A DNA stretch of 64,000 bases from Aedoeadaptatus acetigenes (GTDB lineage Bacteria; Bacillota; Clostridia; Tissierellales; Peptoniphilaceae). The translations under genes were made by a program, and so were the position numbers. Shown here piece by piece: positions 8,075 to 17,494 of this stretch (the first letter of the stretch is position 1; each line of letters starts with the position of its first letter). Below the pieces are notes generated by a model, which ran no database searches, was not told the DNA's origin, and was given only the letters and a program-made list of their open reading frames with translations. The stretch lies in the NCBI RefSeq assembly GCF_025566985.1, contig NZ_JAOQJD010000009.1:42010-106009 (forward strand), in the 5' to 3' direction.

Positions 8075-10201
8075 CTATTCTATTACAATGAAGCTTTTCC
8101 CAGGGACAATGGCTTCGTGAAGTGCCTCCTCGGTTTTTCCTTTTTCGCCGAAGATGATTTTGTATTCTCTTTCATCCAAGCCCTTTATCTCTTTCGCCTC
8201 GTCGGTGCCGTTGACGGCAAAGATGCGGCCTTCATTTTTTATAAGGATAAATCCCGCCTCTTCGCCCAAAATTTCGTGTCGAGAAAGATCCGTCTTGTGC
8301 CGGAGCTCGATAAGATCTTTGACATAACTCGCCAAACTTTTTTTCGCAAGAAGTTCTTCCCAATGAAGGGCCACGGCGGATGCGGGGCCGTTGTAGGGAT
8401 TTTCTTTGTAGCGGCGACGCAGGTATTCGTCGCCTTCTGTGAAGAGCACGGGGCCCGGGGTTAAGAGGAGCACGGCGAAGGCCAGCTTGGCGACCCGCTC
8501 TTTATCTTCTTCCGATGCGTCCATGGCCTCGTCCAGAAAGTCCCCGAGGACGAGGTCGTCGTGGCAGGAGAAGTAGGCCAGGTTGTTTGCGTGCTTGCCG
8601 CCCCCCGAAAGGGCGCTCATGAGGTGATCTTGGGCGGAAAAATCGCCGCCGATCCAGCCCATGGTCTTTGAAAAGCTGTCGCCTCTCAAGCCGTTTCGGT
8701 AATCGTCGTCGAAAAAGGCCGTGGCCCTATCCTCGGTCTTCAACCGCAGGGATTCGTCCAGTGCGCTTTCAGCGGCCATCCAGGGCTCGCCGTAGAGAAG
8801 GGCATTGGGATTTCTTTCGTAGACGGCGTCCTCGATTTCGGCCATGGTCTCGTCGTCCATCAGGCCGCAAAGATCGAAGCGAAAGCCGTCCACGCCGAGT
8901 TTTTGAAAGTACTCGATGCTGTCTAAAATCAGTTTTCTCATGTGGGGCTCTTCCGTGGCCACTTCCGTGCCCGTGCCGCTGCCGTTTGAAAGTGTGCCGT
9001 CTTCGAAGCGGCGCACGGCATAAGGATTTAAGCGGGCCACGGAGGATTTTTCTCCCAGGTACAAATGATTGTACACCACGTCCATGACGACGCCGATGCC
9101 GGCGGCGTGGGCGGCGCGAATCAGCTCCCCAAAGCCCGTGAGGGCCGATGCGGGATCGGCGGAGTTTTCGGCATAGCTGTTTTCGAGGGCGAAGTAGTGG
9201 TCGGGATCGTAGCCCCAATTGTAATTGGCCTCGTCTCGTTTCGATTCGGCCTCTTCGAAGACCGTGAGGTAATTGTGCACGGGCATGAGGTGGATGTAGT
9301 CCACGCCGAGATTTTTCAAATGATCGAAGCCCACCGGCGTACCCTCAACGGTTATGGAATCCGCCAGGGCGCAGAAGGTGCCCGGCGAAGCCTCTGTCTC
9401 CAGCTCGTAGGTAAAGTCCTTTACGTGAAGTTCGTAGATCACGGGATGTTCTTTCTTCTCCACGTAGTCCTCGGAGAAATAGCTTTCGATGCCGTCGAAG
9501 GCGTAGCCCCGCCTGCCGTTCAGCGAAAGGGCCTTGGCATAGGGATCCACGAATTCTTCTTCGCCGTCGCCGAAATTGTAGTAGACAGGGAGGCGCGCCA
9601 TGGGAATCTGGACGTAAAAGGTGTCTTCCCGCTTTTCCATGGAGATGCGGATCCGGTCCATGGTAAATTCATCCTCGTAAAGGTAGAGGGCCATGGCTTC
9701 TTTTTCCGGGGCGTAGACGTGAAATTCGTAGCCCACGTCGGGGGCCTCCTCTTCTTCTTTTCTGAAGCGCCGCAGGTCGCGGAAAAGATTCACATCTTTT
9801 ACCACTGAAGCCCCCATGGCCGCCATAGCCGCCGCCCGATAGGGATCGTCCGTAAGGTAAATATCCGGCAGCACATCTTCCGGCACGACTTTTATTTTGT
9901 GCCCGGCGGCAAGATCCCGATTGATCTCTTCATCTTCCGCCCCTTCCGCCGCCACGACCACGTCGGGCACGTCCAGAGTGGGACGCTTTTTCAGGGCATC
10001 GTAGAGAGCGCGGGCGCTTTTTTTCAGGCTCTCGATTTTTTCCTCATCGCAGCCGACCACGACGGCCTCGGGATTGGGATAACCCCATTCTTTTTTTCGA
10101 ATCCCTTGCCGCTTTTCGGCGAGCCGGGCCTTTAACTTTTCCACGTCACTTTTTATGGCTTTTTCGATTTTCCGCGCCAGGGCATCTTCCAGGGCACTCA
10201 T
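8075..10201 (-). CDS. Type I pullulanase-like glycogen debranching enzyme (GH13)
   Basis: A 708-residue intracellular alpha-1,6-glucosidase candidate. After an unusual Lys/Glu-rich helical N-terminal stretch of about 160 residues comes a CBM48-like module, then the GH13 barrel. It has YNWGYDP (about 326-332, the type I pullulanase signature), region I DVVYNH (about 373), region II GFRFDL with the Asp nucleophile (about 441), region III YGEPW with the acid Glu (about 471) and region IV SCHDD (about 546). No signal peptide, so it acts on stored glycogen rather than external pullulan. The ATG overlaps the glgA stop as ATGA and has GAGGGAAAAG upstream; a longer frame runs inside glgA and is rejected. 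Confidence 0.88.
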   Translation of the reverse strand: MSALEDALARKIEKAIKSDVEKLKARLAEKRQGIRKKEWGYPNPEAVVVGCDEEKIESLKKSARALYDALKKRPTLDVPDVVVAAEGAEDEEINRDLAAGHKIKVVPEDVLPDIYLTDDPYRAAAMAAMGASVVKDVNLFRDLRRFRKEEEEAPDVGYEFHVYAPEKEAMALYLYEDEFTMDRIRISMEKREDTFYVQIPMARLPVYYNFGDGEEEFVDPYAKALSLNGRRGYAFDGIESYFSEDYVEKKEHPVIYELHVKDFTYELETEASPGTFCALADSITVEGTPVGFDHLKNLGVDYIHLMPVHNYLTVFEEAESKRDEANYNWGYDPDHYFALENSYAENSADPASALTGFGELIRAAHAAGIGVVMDVVYNHLYLGEKSSVARLNPYAVRRFEDGTLSNGSGTGTEVATEEPHMRKLILDSIEYFQKLGVDGFRFDLCGLMDDETMAEIEDAVYERNPNALLYGEPWMAAESALDESLRLKTEDRATAFFDDDYRNGLRGDSFSKTMGWIGGDFSAQDHLMSALSGGGKHANNLAYFSCHDDLVLGDFLDEAMDASEEDKERVAKLAFAVLLLTPGPVLFTEGDEYLRRRYKENPYNGPASAVALHWEELLAKKSLASYVKDLIELRHKTDLSRHEILGEEAGFILIKNEGRIFAVNGTDEAKEIKGLDEREYKIIFGEKGKTEEALHEAIVPGKSFIVIE

Positions 10202-11619
10202 TTCTTTTCCCTCGTAGATGTATAGAGTTCGCGGTAGGCCGCCGCAGATCTCTTCCAGCTGAAATCTTGGGCCATGGCGCTTTTTCGGTGGAGCGCGTCC
10301 ACAGGCCTGTGGTAATCGGCCAATGCCCGGTCTACGGCATTTAAAAGATCCCATGCCTCCGTCCGCTTAAATGTGTAGCCGCCGCCACGCCCCGCTTCGT
10401 CGAAGGGAATTACCGTGTCCGCCAAGCCGCCGGTTTCCCGCACGACGGGAAGATTGCCGTAGGTCATGGCGATCATTTGGGCCAGGCCGCAGGGCTCCGT
10501 CAGAGAAGGCATGAGGAAGAAATCCCCGCCGGCGTAGATGCGATGGCTCGCCGCGGAATCGAAGGCGATATGCACGGCGCAGTTGTCATGGATCCAGGCC
10601 AGGGCGCGAAAACCCTCTTCGATGCGCGCATCCCCCGTGCCCACCACGAGAAGGTCCAGATCTTTTTTCAGCAGCTCTTCCGCCGCGTCCAAAACCAAAT
10701 CCATGCCCTTAATGTCCACGAGGCGGCTCACGATGGTAAAGAGGGGGCGATTCCCGGGCACCAAGCCGTATTCTTCCTTCAGGGCCTTTTTGTTTTCCGC
10801 CTTCTGTTCCAAATTCTCCCCGTCGTAATTTTTCACGATCAAAGGATCCGTCGCCGGATCGTATTCCTCGGTGTCGATGCCGTTTTGTATCCCCGCCATT
10901 TTGTCTTTGTGGCGGCGAATGAGCCCGGCCATGTCCAATCCGTAGGCGGGATCTTCCAGCTCTCGGGCGTAGGTTTTCGACACGGTGGTCACGGCGTCGG
11001 CAAATTGAATCCCCGCCTTCATAAAATTCACCCCGTCGTAATACTTCACGCCCTCTTCCGTAAAGTACTCCCGACTTAAATCGGCGTAGGAAAAGACGGC
11101 CTCGTCGAAGACGCCTTGGTAGTTTATGTTGTGAATGGTGAAAACCGTGGCGGTCTTCGAAAAGCGCGGATCTCCCTTGGCGAAATCCTTCACGTAAAGG
11201 GGCACGAGGCCCGTGTGCCAGTCGTTGGCGTGAACCACGTCGGGCACCATGTCTAAATAGGCCATGAGCCGCACGCAGGCCTTGGAGAAAAAGGCGAAGC
11301 GGTAGCCGTCGTCGTCTTCCCCGTAGACTTTGTCTCTGAAAAACATATCCCGGTCGTCGATAAAGTAGTAATCCACGCCCTTTTCTTTGAGATGCAGGAC
11401 GCCCATGTACATGTCCGCGCCGCCCATGTGGATGTAGTCGAAGCCCATGTAGTCCATGGCGGCCTTGTATTTCTCGGGAATCTGCCCGTAAAGGGGCATA
11501 ATCACCGACACAGAATCCCCGGGCCCTTTCACGGCCCCCGGAAGAGCCCCCATGACATCGGCCAGGCCTCCGGTCTTTAAATAGGGGTGCACTTCCCCTG
11601 CGCAATAGACGATGTTCAT
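10198..11619 (-). CDS. glgA: Glycogen synthase (GT5)
   Basis: A 473-residue transferase that extends alpha-1,4-glucan from ADP-glucose. The N-terminal KTGGLAD motif (15-21) binds the nucleotide sugar. The C-terminal MPSLTEPCGL and RETGGLADTV segments carry the conserved Glu and second glycine loop. Length is normal for the family. Its ATG overlaps the glgD stop and its stop overlaps the pullulanase ATG, so translation of the three is probably coupled. Confidence 0.95.
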   Translation of the reverse strand: MNIVYCAGEVHPYLKTGGLADVMGALPGAVKGPGDSVSVIMPLYGQIPEKYKAAMDYMGFDYIHMGGADMYMGVLHLKEKGVDYYFIDDRDMFFRDKVYGEDDDGYRFAFFSKACVRLMAYLDMVPDVVHANDWHTGLVPLYVKDFAKGDPRFSKTATVFTIHNINYQGVFDEAVFSYADLSREYFTEEGVKYYDGVNFMKAGIQFADAVTTVSKTYARELEDPAYGLDMAGLIRRHKDKMAGIQNGIDTEEYDPATDPLIVKNYDGENLEQKAENKKALKEEYGLVPGNRPLFTIVSRLVDIKGMDLVLDAAEELLKKDLDLLVVGTGDARIEEGFRALAWIHDNCAVHIAFDSAASHRIYAGGDFFLMPSLTEPCGLAQMIAMTYGNLPVVRETGGLADTVIPFDEAGRGGGYTFKRTEAWDLLNAVDRALADYHRPVDALHRKSAMAQDFSWKRSAAAYRELYTSTREKK

Positions 11620-12743
11620 CGGCTTTCACCGATTTTCAAATTCTTTTCCAGGACGTAGGGGGATTGAGCGGAGCCGATAAGGTGTTCTCCTTCGCCGACG
11701 ACGACGTTTTTGTCCAAAATGGCATTGACCACCACGGCGTCTTTTTCGATGCGGCACTTCTGCATAATAATGGAATTTTTCACCACGGCTCCTTCTTCGA
11801 TGACCACGCCGCGGAAGATCAGGGAGTTGGTGACGGAGCCGTCGATAAAGGCCCCGTTAGCGGAAAGGGAGTTGACGGACTCGCCGGTTTTCGTGTAGAA
11901 GGTGGAGGGTTCGTCCTTGGTCTTGGTGTAGACCCGGCCGCCTTCGTAAAAAATTTCGTCGAAGTAGTCGGGATCCAAAAGACGCATATTGGCGTCGTAA
12001 TAGGATTTCACACTGTCGATTTTTTCGAAGAGGCCCTCGTATTCGTAGCCGATAATGCGGAGTTTCTTCTTGTAATTGAAGAGCACATCTTCCATGGTGG
12101 AGATGTCTCCGCGCTCCAGGGCCTTTCGCACCAAAAGGGTGAAGATGTCTTTTTTCAGAAGAATCATGTTCATGTAGAGGCTCACGGTTTTGTCGCTGCC
12201 GAAGTGGTAGCCCAAGTTTTCCAGGCCGCCCTCTTCGTTAAAGAACAAGCTCTGTGCCCCGGCGTAGGCCATGGCCTCGTCTTCCACCTGCTTGTAGACC
12301 ACGGCGGCGTCGGCATCTTCGGCGAGAAGTTTTTCCTGAAGGGCGGTGAGGTCCACTTTCGTCAAAATCCCCGGGCGCATGTAGAGGACGTACTCTTCCT
12401 TGGCCCGCTCGTAGAAGTTGGCGGTGGATTGAAATTCCGCCATTTCCCCGTACTTGTTCAGCTCGTCTTCGCTGATCGTGGGCGGAAAGAGAAACAGACC
12501 GTTGAAGCGGCGATTTAAATTCCACGGCACCCCCATGTTCAAATGGTCCATGTAGGAGCGGATCTTTTTTCCCGTGTAGACGGCCACGGAGCGAATGCCG
12601 TGGGCGGTCATATTAGAAAGGGGCAAATCGATGAGACGGTAGCGGCAGCCATAGGGCAACATGGATATATTTCTGGAGCGGGTCAAGCTGTCGAAGGCCG
12701 AATCGTCGTAGGTCGGCGCAATAATTCCCAGTGTCGAATACAT
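11616..12743 (-). CDS. glgD: GlgD, regulatory paralogue of ADP-glucose pyrophosphorylase
   Basis: A 375-residue nucleotidyltransferase-fold protein with a left-handed beta-helix C-terminus (GSVTNSLIFRGVVIEEGAVV). Where GlgC has the catalytic GGQGSRL loop, this protein has a divergent stretch (IIAPTYDDSAFDSL), typical of GlgD, which is inactive alone and raises GlgC activity in a heterotetramer. It lies 9 bp after glgC and overlaps glgA by ATGA. Confidence 0.92.
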   Translation of the reverse strand: MYSTLGIIAPTYDDSAFDSLTRSRNISMLPYGCRYRLIDLPLSNMTAHGIRSVAVYTGKKIRSYMDHLNMGVPWNLNRRFNGLFLFPPTISEDELNKYGEMAEFQSTANFYERAKEEYVLYMRPGILTKVDLTALQEKLLAEDADAAVVYKQVEDEAMAYAGAQSLFFNEEGGLENLGYHFGSDKTVSLYMNMILLKKDIFTLLVRKALERGDISTMEDVLFNYKKKLRIIGYEYEGLFEKIDSVKSYYDANMRLLDPDYFDEIFYEGGRVYTKTKDEPSTFYTKTGESVNSLSANGAFIDGSVTNSLIFRGVVIEEGAVVKNSIIMQKCRIEKDAVVVNAILDKNVVVGEGEHLIGSAQSPYVLEKNLKIGESR

Positions 12744-12752
12744 AAGTCCCTC

Positions 12753-13886
12753 CTATTCCACTCGTATGCCGTCGTCGGAAACCAAGCTCACCGTGGCGCT
12801 GTCGCCGATGACCTGATCTCCCTCAACGGTAATATTTTCCATGACGATGGCGTTTTCCACCCGTGCGCCGGATTTCACCACCACATTGGATTGAAGCACG
12901 GAATTGATCACCGTGGCCCCTTCCTCGATGCGGACGCCGGAAAAGAGAACGCATTTCGTCACATCGCCGTAGATTTCGCAGGCTTCGTTAATGAGGGCCT
13001 CGGAAATCTTGGCCTCTTTGCCGATGCGATGGGGCGGCAAGTTAGCGTTGTTGGTGTAGATGCGCCAGTCGCCGTCCAAGAGGCGCAGGCTGTTTTTTCG
13101 GTTCAGAAGATCCAAATTGCTTTCCCAGTAGCTGCGCACGGTGCCCACGTCTTTCCAGTAGCCGTCGAAGCGGTAGGCGAAAAGCCGTCGCCCTTCCCTC
13201 AACATGGTGGGCAGGATGTTTTTGCCGAAGTCGTGATCGCTCTCGCCTTGCTTTTCATCGGCGATTAAGTAATCCCTCAGCACCTTCCAGGTAAAGACGT
13301 AGATCCCCATGGAGGCCATGTTGTTTTTCGGCTGCTCGGGCTTTTCGTCGAATTCCTCGATGCGACTGCCTTCGTCGATGTTGACGATGCCGAAGCGCGG
13401 CGCATCTTCCCAAGGCACTTCGATGACGGAAATGGTGCCGTCGGCGCCTTTGGCCACGTGTTCTTTCACCATGGCCATGTAGTCCATCTTATAAATGTGG
13501 TCGCCCGACAAAATCACCACGTAGCGAGGATTCACCGAGTCGATGTAGTCGAGATTTTCGTAAATGGCATTGGCCGTTCCCGTAAACCAGCGGCCCCCTT
13601 CTTCCGAGGCGTAGGGGGAGAGGATTTTCATCCCCGCCGGGGCGTGGTTGTAGTCCCAGGGCTCGCCGATGCCCAAGTGTTCGTTGAGCTGCAGGGGCTT
13701 GTACTGAGTCAGTATGGCGATGGTGGGAATGCCGGAGTTGGCGGCGTTGGATAGGGCGAAGTCGATGATGCGGTACTTTCCGCCGTAGGGCACCGCCGGT
13801 TTCGCCGTGTGCTTGGTGAGCTCTTTCAGGCGGGAACCTTGTCCCCCTGCCAATAAAAGGGCCAATACATCGTTTTGAATGTCCAT
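12753..13886 (-). CDS. glgC: Glucose-1-phosphate adenylyltransferase, catalytic subunit
   Basis: A 377-residue enzyme making ADP-glucose from ATP and glucose-1-phosphate, the committed step of glycogen synthesis. Visible features are the loop GGQGSRL (about 14-20), KPAVPYGGKYRIIDF, the sugar-phosphate EEFDEKP, SYWESNLDLL and a C-terminal beta-helix with SGVRIEEGATV repeats. It follows glgB by 9 bp and is paired with glgD downstream. Confidence 0.96.
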   Translation of the reverse strand: MDIQNDVLALLLAGGQGSRLKELTKHTAKPAVPYGGKYRIIDFALSNAANSGIPTIAILTQYKPLQLNEHLGIGEPWDYNHAPAGMKILSPYASEEGGRWFTGTANAIYENLDYIDSVNPRYVVILSGDHIYKMDYMAMVKEHVAKGADGTISVIEVPWEDAPRFGIVNIDEGSRIEEFDEKPEQPKNNMASMGIYVFTWKVLRDYLIADEKQGESDHDFGKNILPTMLREGRRLFAYRFDGYWKDVGTVRSYWESNLDLLNRKNSLRLLDGDWRIYTNNANLPPHRIGKEAKISEALINEACEIYGDVTKCVLFSGVRIEEGATVINSVLQSNVVVKSGARVENAIVMENITVEGDQVIGDSATVSLVSDDGIRVE

Positions 13887-13895
13887 AATGCCTCC

Positions 13896-15662
13896 TTACG
13901 CTTTCATAAAGTAACTGCCTTCGTAAGGCGATAGCTTAATCAATAAATACCCATCCTTCGCCGTGAGGTCTTCTTTTTTCATGTGGGTGTCGAAGAGGCG
14001 CAGGTATGTCCCATCCAGGGGCAAGCGGAGGGTGGTCTCCGCCGGCGTGAAATTACAGGCCACGAGAATCTCTTCCTCTTTTGCGATGCGGGAAAAGGCG
14101 ATGGACGATGTTTCTTTTTTGTCCACGGCCTGCCACTTGAAGCCCTCGTAGGCGGGAAGGGGACGGGAGAGGGCCGGATGCTCTCTGTGAATTTTAAGGA
14201 GCGATTGAACAAATTCCTTGAGGCTTTTGTGGCTGTCGTAGTTTAATAAAAACCATTCCAATTCCTCGTGATCCACCCATTCCTTGAACTGGCCGAATTC
14301 CTGGCCCATAAAGAGCAGCTTCTCTCCGGGCTGGGCCACCATGTAGAGGTAGAGGAGCCGCAGCTGGGCGAATTTTTCCTCGTAGCTGCCGTACATTTTA
14401 TTCAACATGCTCTTTTTTCCGTGGACCACTTCGTCGTGGGAAAAGGGCAGGATGTACCTTTCGTTAAAGGCATAGACCATGGGGAAGGTGAGGGCGTCGT
14501 GGTGGTATTTTCTGTAAACGGGATCCATCTCCATGTATTTCAATGTGTCGTGCATCCAGCCCATGTTCCACTTTCGGTCGAAGCCCACGCCGCCGGATGC
14601 CTGAGGTGCCGTAAGGCCCGGGAAGTCTTCCGATTCCTCAGCGATCATTAAAAGCTTCGGGTGGCGGGCCTTTATGCGGCCCACGAGCTCTTTCAAAAAG
14701 TAGAGGCTCTCTTCCCGCACATTGGCGGGGTCCTTCGTGTCCGTGGCCTCTTCGCCGAAGCCCTTGTAGAGCATGTAGCTCACGGCGTCCACGCGAATGC
14801 CGTCGATGCCCAGGCGGGCGAAGTAATCGGCGGAGGAGTAGAGAAAGCTCCGCACGTGGGGCTTGGTAAAGTCGAAGGCCATGGTGTCCCAAATGCGGTT
14901 TTCCGCAAAATGGGGGGCATCGGATTCGTAGGTGGGCGTTCCGTCGAAATACCTGAGCCCCTGTTCGTCTTTGCAGAAGTGGGCGCAGGGCCAATCCAAA
15001 ATCACGCCGATGCCCTGCTCGTGGGCGTAGCGAATGAAGTAGGCGAAATCCTGCGGGCTGCCGTAGCGGCCCGTGGCGGAGAAAAAGCCCGTCACCTGAT
15101 AGCCCCAGCTGCCGTCGTAGGGATGCTCCATAATGGGCAAAAGCTCCACGTGGGAAAAATTCATTTCCTTCACGTAGTCGATGAGCTTGTGGGCGAGCTC
15201 CCGGTAGTTTAAAAAATCGTCGTCTTCTGAGCGCATCCAGCTGCCCAAATGGCATTCGTAAACGGAGTAAAGGGGCGGGGCCAAAATCTCGCCTTCGGGA
15301 ATGGCTTCCAGGGGCACGGCCACGGAGGCGGTGCCGGGAATTTTTTCCGAGCTGAAGGCGAAGGGATCCGCCTTCCACATCCAGCCGTTCGGGCCCAAGA
15401 TTTTAAATTTGTAGCTGTCCCCTTCCGGTACATCCGCCGTAATTTGAAAGAGGCCCGTGGCCGTATCCCGCTTCATGGGAAGGCCCTGCCAATCGTTGGA
15501 TGCGGCGGCAAATTCCGCTTTCTCCGCACGCGGGGCGTAGAGGGTAAATGAAATCCCCCCGTCCCTTCGGTGGGGGCCGAAAAGCCCGTAGCTCTCGGCA
15601 TTTTCTCCGCAGTGAAACAGATAGGCCGCCACATCGTCCACATCGTCGTAGCTGTATTTCAT
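13896..15662 (-). CDS. glgB: 1,4-alpha-glucan branching enzyme (GH13, CBM48)
   Basis: A 588-residue enzyme that adds alpha-1,6 branches to glycogen. The N-terminal CBM48 module reads FTLYAPRAEKAEFAA and YKFKI. The barrel shows VILDW...AHF, the nucleophile motif GIDGIRVDAVSYML, MIAEES with the acid Glu, and FSHDEVVHGKKSM. It is shorter than many GlgB proteins because it lacks the extra N-terminal module of the long form. The ATG overlaps the herA stop (ATGA) and has GAGGCGATTCA upstream, so glycogen genes are read through from herA-nurA. Confidence 0.94.
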   Translation of the reverse strand: MKYSYDDVDDVAAYLFHCGENAESYGLFGPHRRDGGISFTLYAPRAEKAEFAAASNDWQGLPMKRDTATGLFQITADVPEGDSYKFKILGPNGWMWKADPFAFSSEKIPGTASVAVPLEAIPEGEILAPPLYSVYECHLGSWMRSEDDDFLNYRELAHKLIDYVKEMNFSHVELLPIMEHPYDGSWGYQVTGFFSATGRYGSPQDFAYFIRYAHEQGIGVILDWPCAHFCKDEQGLRYFDGTPTYESDAPHFAENRIWDTMAFDFTKPHVRSFLYSSADYFARLGIDGIRVDAVSYMLYKGFGEEATDTKDPANVREESLYFLKELVGRIKARHPKLLMIAEESEDFPGLTAPQASGGVGFDRKWNMGWMHDTLKYMEMDPVYRKYHHDALTFPMVYAFNERYILPFSHDEVVHGKKSMLNKMYGSYEEKFAQLRLLYLYMVAQPGEKLLFMGQEFGQFKEWVDHEELEWFLLNYDSHKSLKEFVQSLLKIHREHPALSRPLPAYEGFKWQAVDKKETSSIAFSRIAKEEEILVACNFTPAETTLRLPLDGTYLRLFDTHMKKEDLTAKDGYLLIKLSPYEGSYFMKA

Positions 15663-17494
15663 TGAATCGCCTCGTATCTGCTGTTTCCTAAAAAGTCCAC
15701 GCTGCGCTTAATCTTTCCCTCCTCCGCCAACTGATCCAAGGCACTAATGAGCCCTTCCCGCGTAAAGGGCAGGCCCCGCTTCTCCAGCTCCGGCAAGATG
15801 GAGAGAATATTGCTCGCCGCGGAAATGGGGAAGAAATCCGCCGCCGCCTTTAAGAGCCGGTCTTGGGAGGCGGTCTTCACCTTTTTCAATTCGTCGAAGG
15901 GATTTTCCGTGTGGGGCGAGGTGGTTCTCGCCATGCGAATGCGGGCGAAGGTGGTGCGGCCCAAGTGGGAGGAGGAAATAAACACGTCGCCGGTTTGCAA
16001 ATAAGGCAGGCGCCGGGATTCTTCCACGCTAATGTCCGTCTCGCCCTGAATGGTGTCGATGTCCTGGGCCCGCACGGTGCGGTAGATCATCTTGCAGTTG
16101 AGCTGGGCGGTGATGGTGTCGTCCAAAAGGGTGGGCCGCTGGGTGGCCAGGATCAAAAACACGCCGTACTTCCGCCCTTCCTGGGCGATTTCACGAAGCA
16201 CGCTCTTCGACGGGGCGGGGATGCCCTTCGGGGCGAAGGTGTGGCTCTCGTCGGTGACCACGAAAAAGGGCGGGAAGTAATCGCCGCCTGCGGGCTGCAC
16301 GAATTGGGCGTCCTTATAGTCCCGGCGCTTTTTGTAGAGATTGCGAATGAGATAAGTGGCATACATTTGGATAAGCTTCACCGAGCCTTGAATCACGGCG
16401 AGCTTCCCTTCGAAGATCGCCTCTTCCACGGGCCTCGAGTCGCCGCGGAAAAGGCCGTCTCGCTCCACGCTCTTGAGCCGCCACAAAATCCCACGCAGGG
16501 AAGAAATGTTGGTGGCTTTACCAAAGCGCTCGTAGCGGCTTTGAATCCGCTGCCACTTTTTCTGATCCGGCGAAGGCACCATGGTCATCTCGCGAATCTT
16601 GTCCACGGATCCGGCTTCGTGGCCCTCGATTAAATCCTCGAGCACCGTCGTAAAGCCGGTGAGGCCCTTGTCGATTTTAAACAAGAGATCCACCGTGCTC
16701 TTCATGGCCTCGGAAAGTTCCGACACGGCGTTTAGGATGGTCTTTAAATCGCCGCCGGTGAGGGAGTTAAAGTCGATGCCGATGTCCACGCCGATTTGAA
16801 AGCGTCGGTGGCTTTTTTCGTAGCTCTTTCCCCCTTCCGCTGCATTGGAAAAATCCATTTCGTAGTGGGGATCCAAAACCACGCCGGGGATGTTTTTCTC
16901 CATAAGCTCTTCCAAAAGCACCCGCATGCCGAAGGATTTCCCGCTGCCGCTGCCGCCGAATATCCCCATGTGGGGATATTGGTGCATGGCCCGAAGATCC
17001 AGAACATAGGGCACGTCCTTTTGAGGAAGCTGCGCCCCGTCTTCGTAAAGCGTAAAAAGTCCCTTGAGATTGTCTTCCATGGCATCGTAAAGGTAATCCG
17101 TGTGGCGGATCGCCCCGAGCACCAAGCCTTCATCGGGGGATGTTGGCACGAGGAGGCTCTTGATCTCTGAAAATTTCGGCGGTCTTGCATCGGAGCCCGT
17201 CAGGGGCGGGTAGGGGGCCTCGTGCAAAAAGCGCACCTTGGCCACGTAAATGGTTTCGTTGTGAATGTCGTAGCCCAATTGCCGCAAAGAGGCGAGCACC
17301 CCGTCGTCCACGAAATCGCCGCCCACGTCCATGGGAATAAAGCGATTGTACGTCTCGGCTTCCACCACTTCCCCGAGGATCGCCCCCTGTACCGGATCTT
17401 CGATCATTAAAAATTCCGCCACCCGGAAATTATGATCCCGACTCCCTACGGTCACTTCTCTGGGATTGGTTAATCCCACGACTTTTATTTGCAT
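15659..17494 (-). CDS. herA: HerA-type DNA translocase/helicase ATPase
   Basis: A 611-residue hexameric-type ATPase. An N-terminal HAS-barrel-like region is followed by Walker A GGSGSGKSF (about 180-188), a long insert, Walker B FFVVTDESHTF (about 413-423) and ATQRPTL. In archaea and some bacteria HerA works with the NurA nuclease in resecting DNA ends; bacterial HerA homologues also occur in phage-defence sets. The ATG at 17494 is chosen because GGAGAG precedes it and it overlaps the nurA stop by one base; the upstream in-frame leader lies inside nurA. nurA is immediately upstream and glgB immediately downstream. Confidence 0.9.
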   Translation of the reverse strand: MQIKVVGLTNPREVTVGSRDHNFRVAEFLMIEDPVQGAILGEVVEAETYNRFIPMDVGGDFVDDGVLASLRQLGYDIHNETIYVAKVRFLHEAPYPPLTGSDARPPKFSEIKSLLVPTSPDEGLVLGAIRHTDYLYDAMEDNLKGLFTLYEDGAQLPQKDVPYVLDLRAMHQYPHMGIFGGSGSGKSFGMRVLLEELMEKNIPGVVLDPHYEMDFSNAAEGGKSYEKSHRRFQIGVDIGIDFNSLTGGDLKTILNAVSELSEAMKSTVDLLFKIDKGLTGFTTVLEDLIEGHEAGSVDKIREMTMVPSPDQKKWQRIQSRYERFGKATNISSLRGILWRLKSVERDGLFRGDSRPVEEAIFEGKLAVIQGSVKLIQMYATYLIRNLYKKRRDYKDAQFVQPAGGDYFPPFFVVTDESHTFAPKGIPAPSKSVLREIAQEGRKYGVFLILATQRPTLLDDTITAQLNCKMIYRTVRAQDIDTIQGETDISVEESRRLPYLQTGDVFISSSHLGRTTFARIRMARTTSPHTENPFDELKKVKTASQDRLLKAAADFFPISAASNILSILPELEKRGLPFTREGLISALDQLAEEGKIKRSVDFLGNSRYEAIQ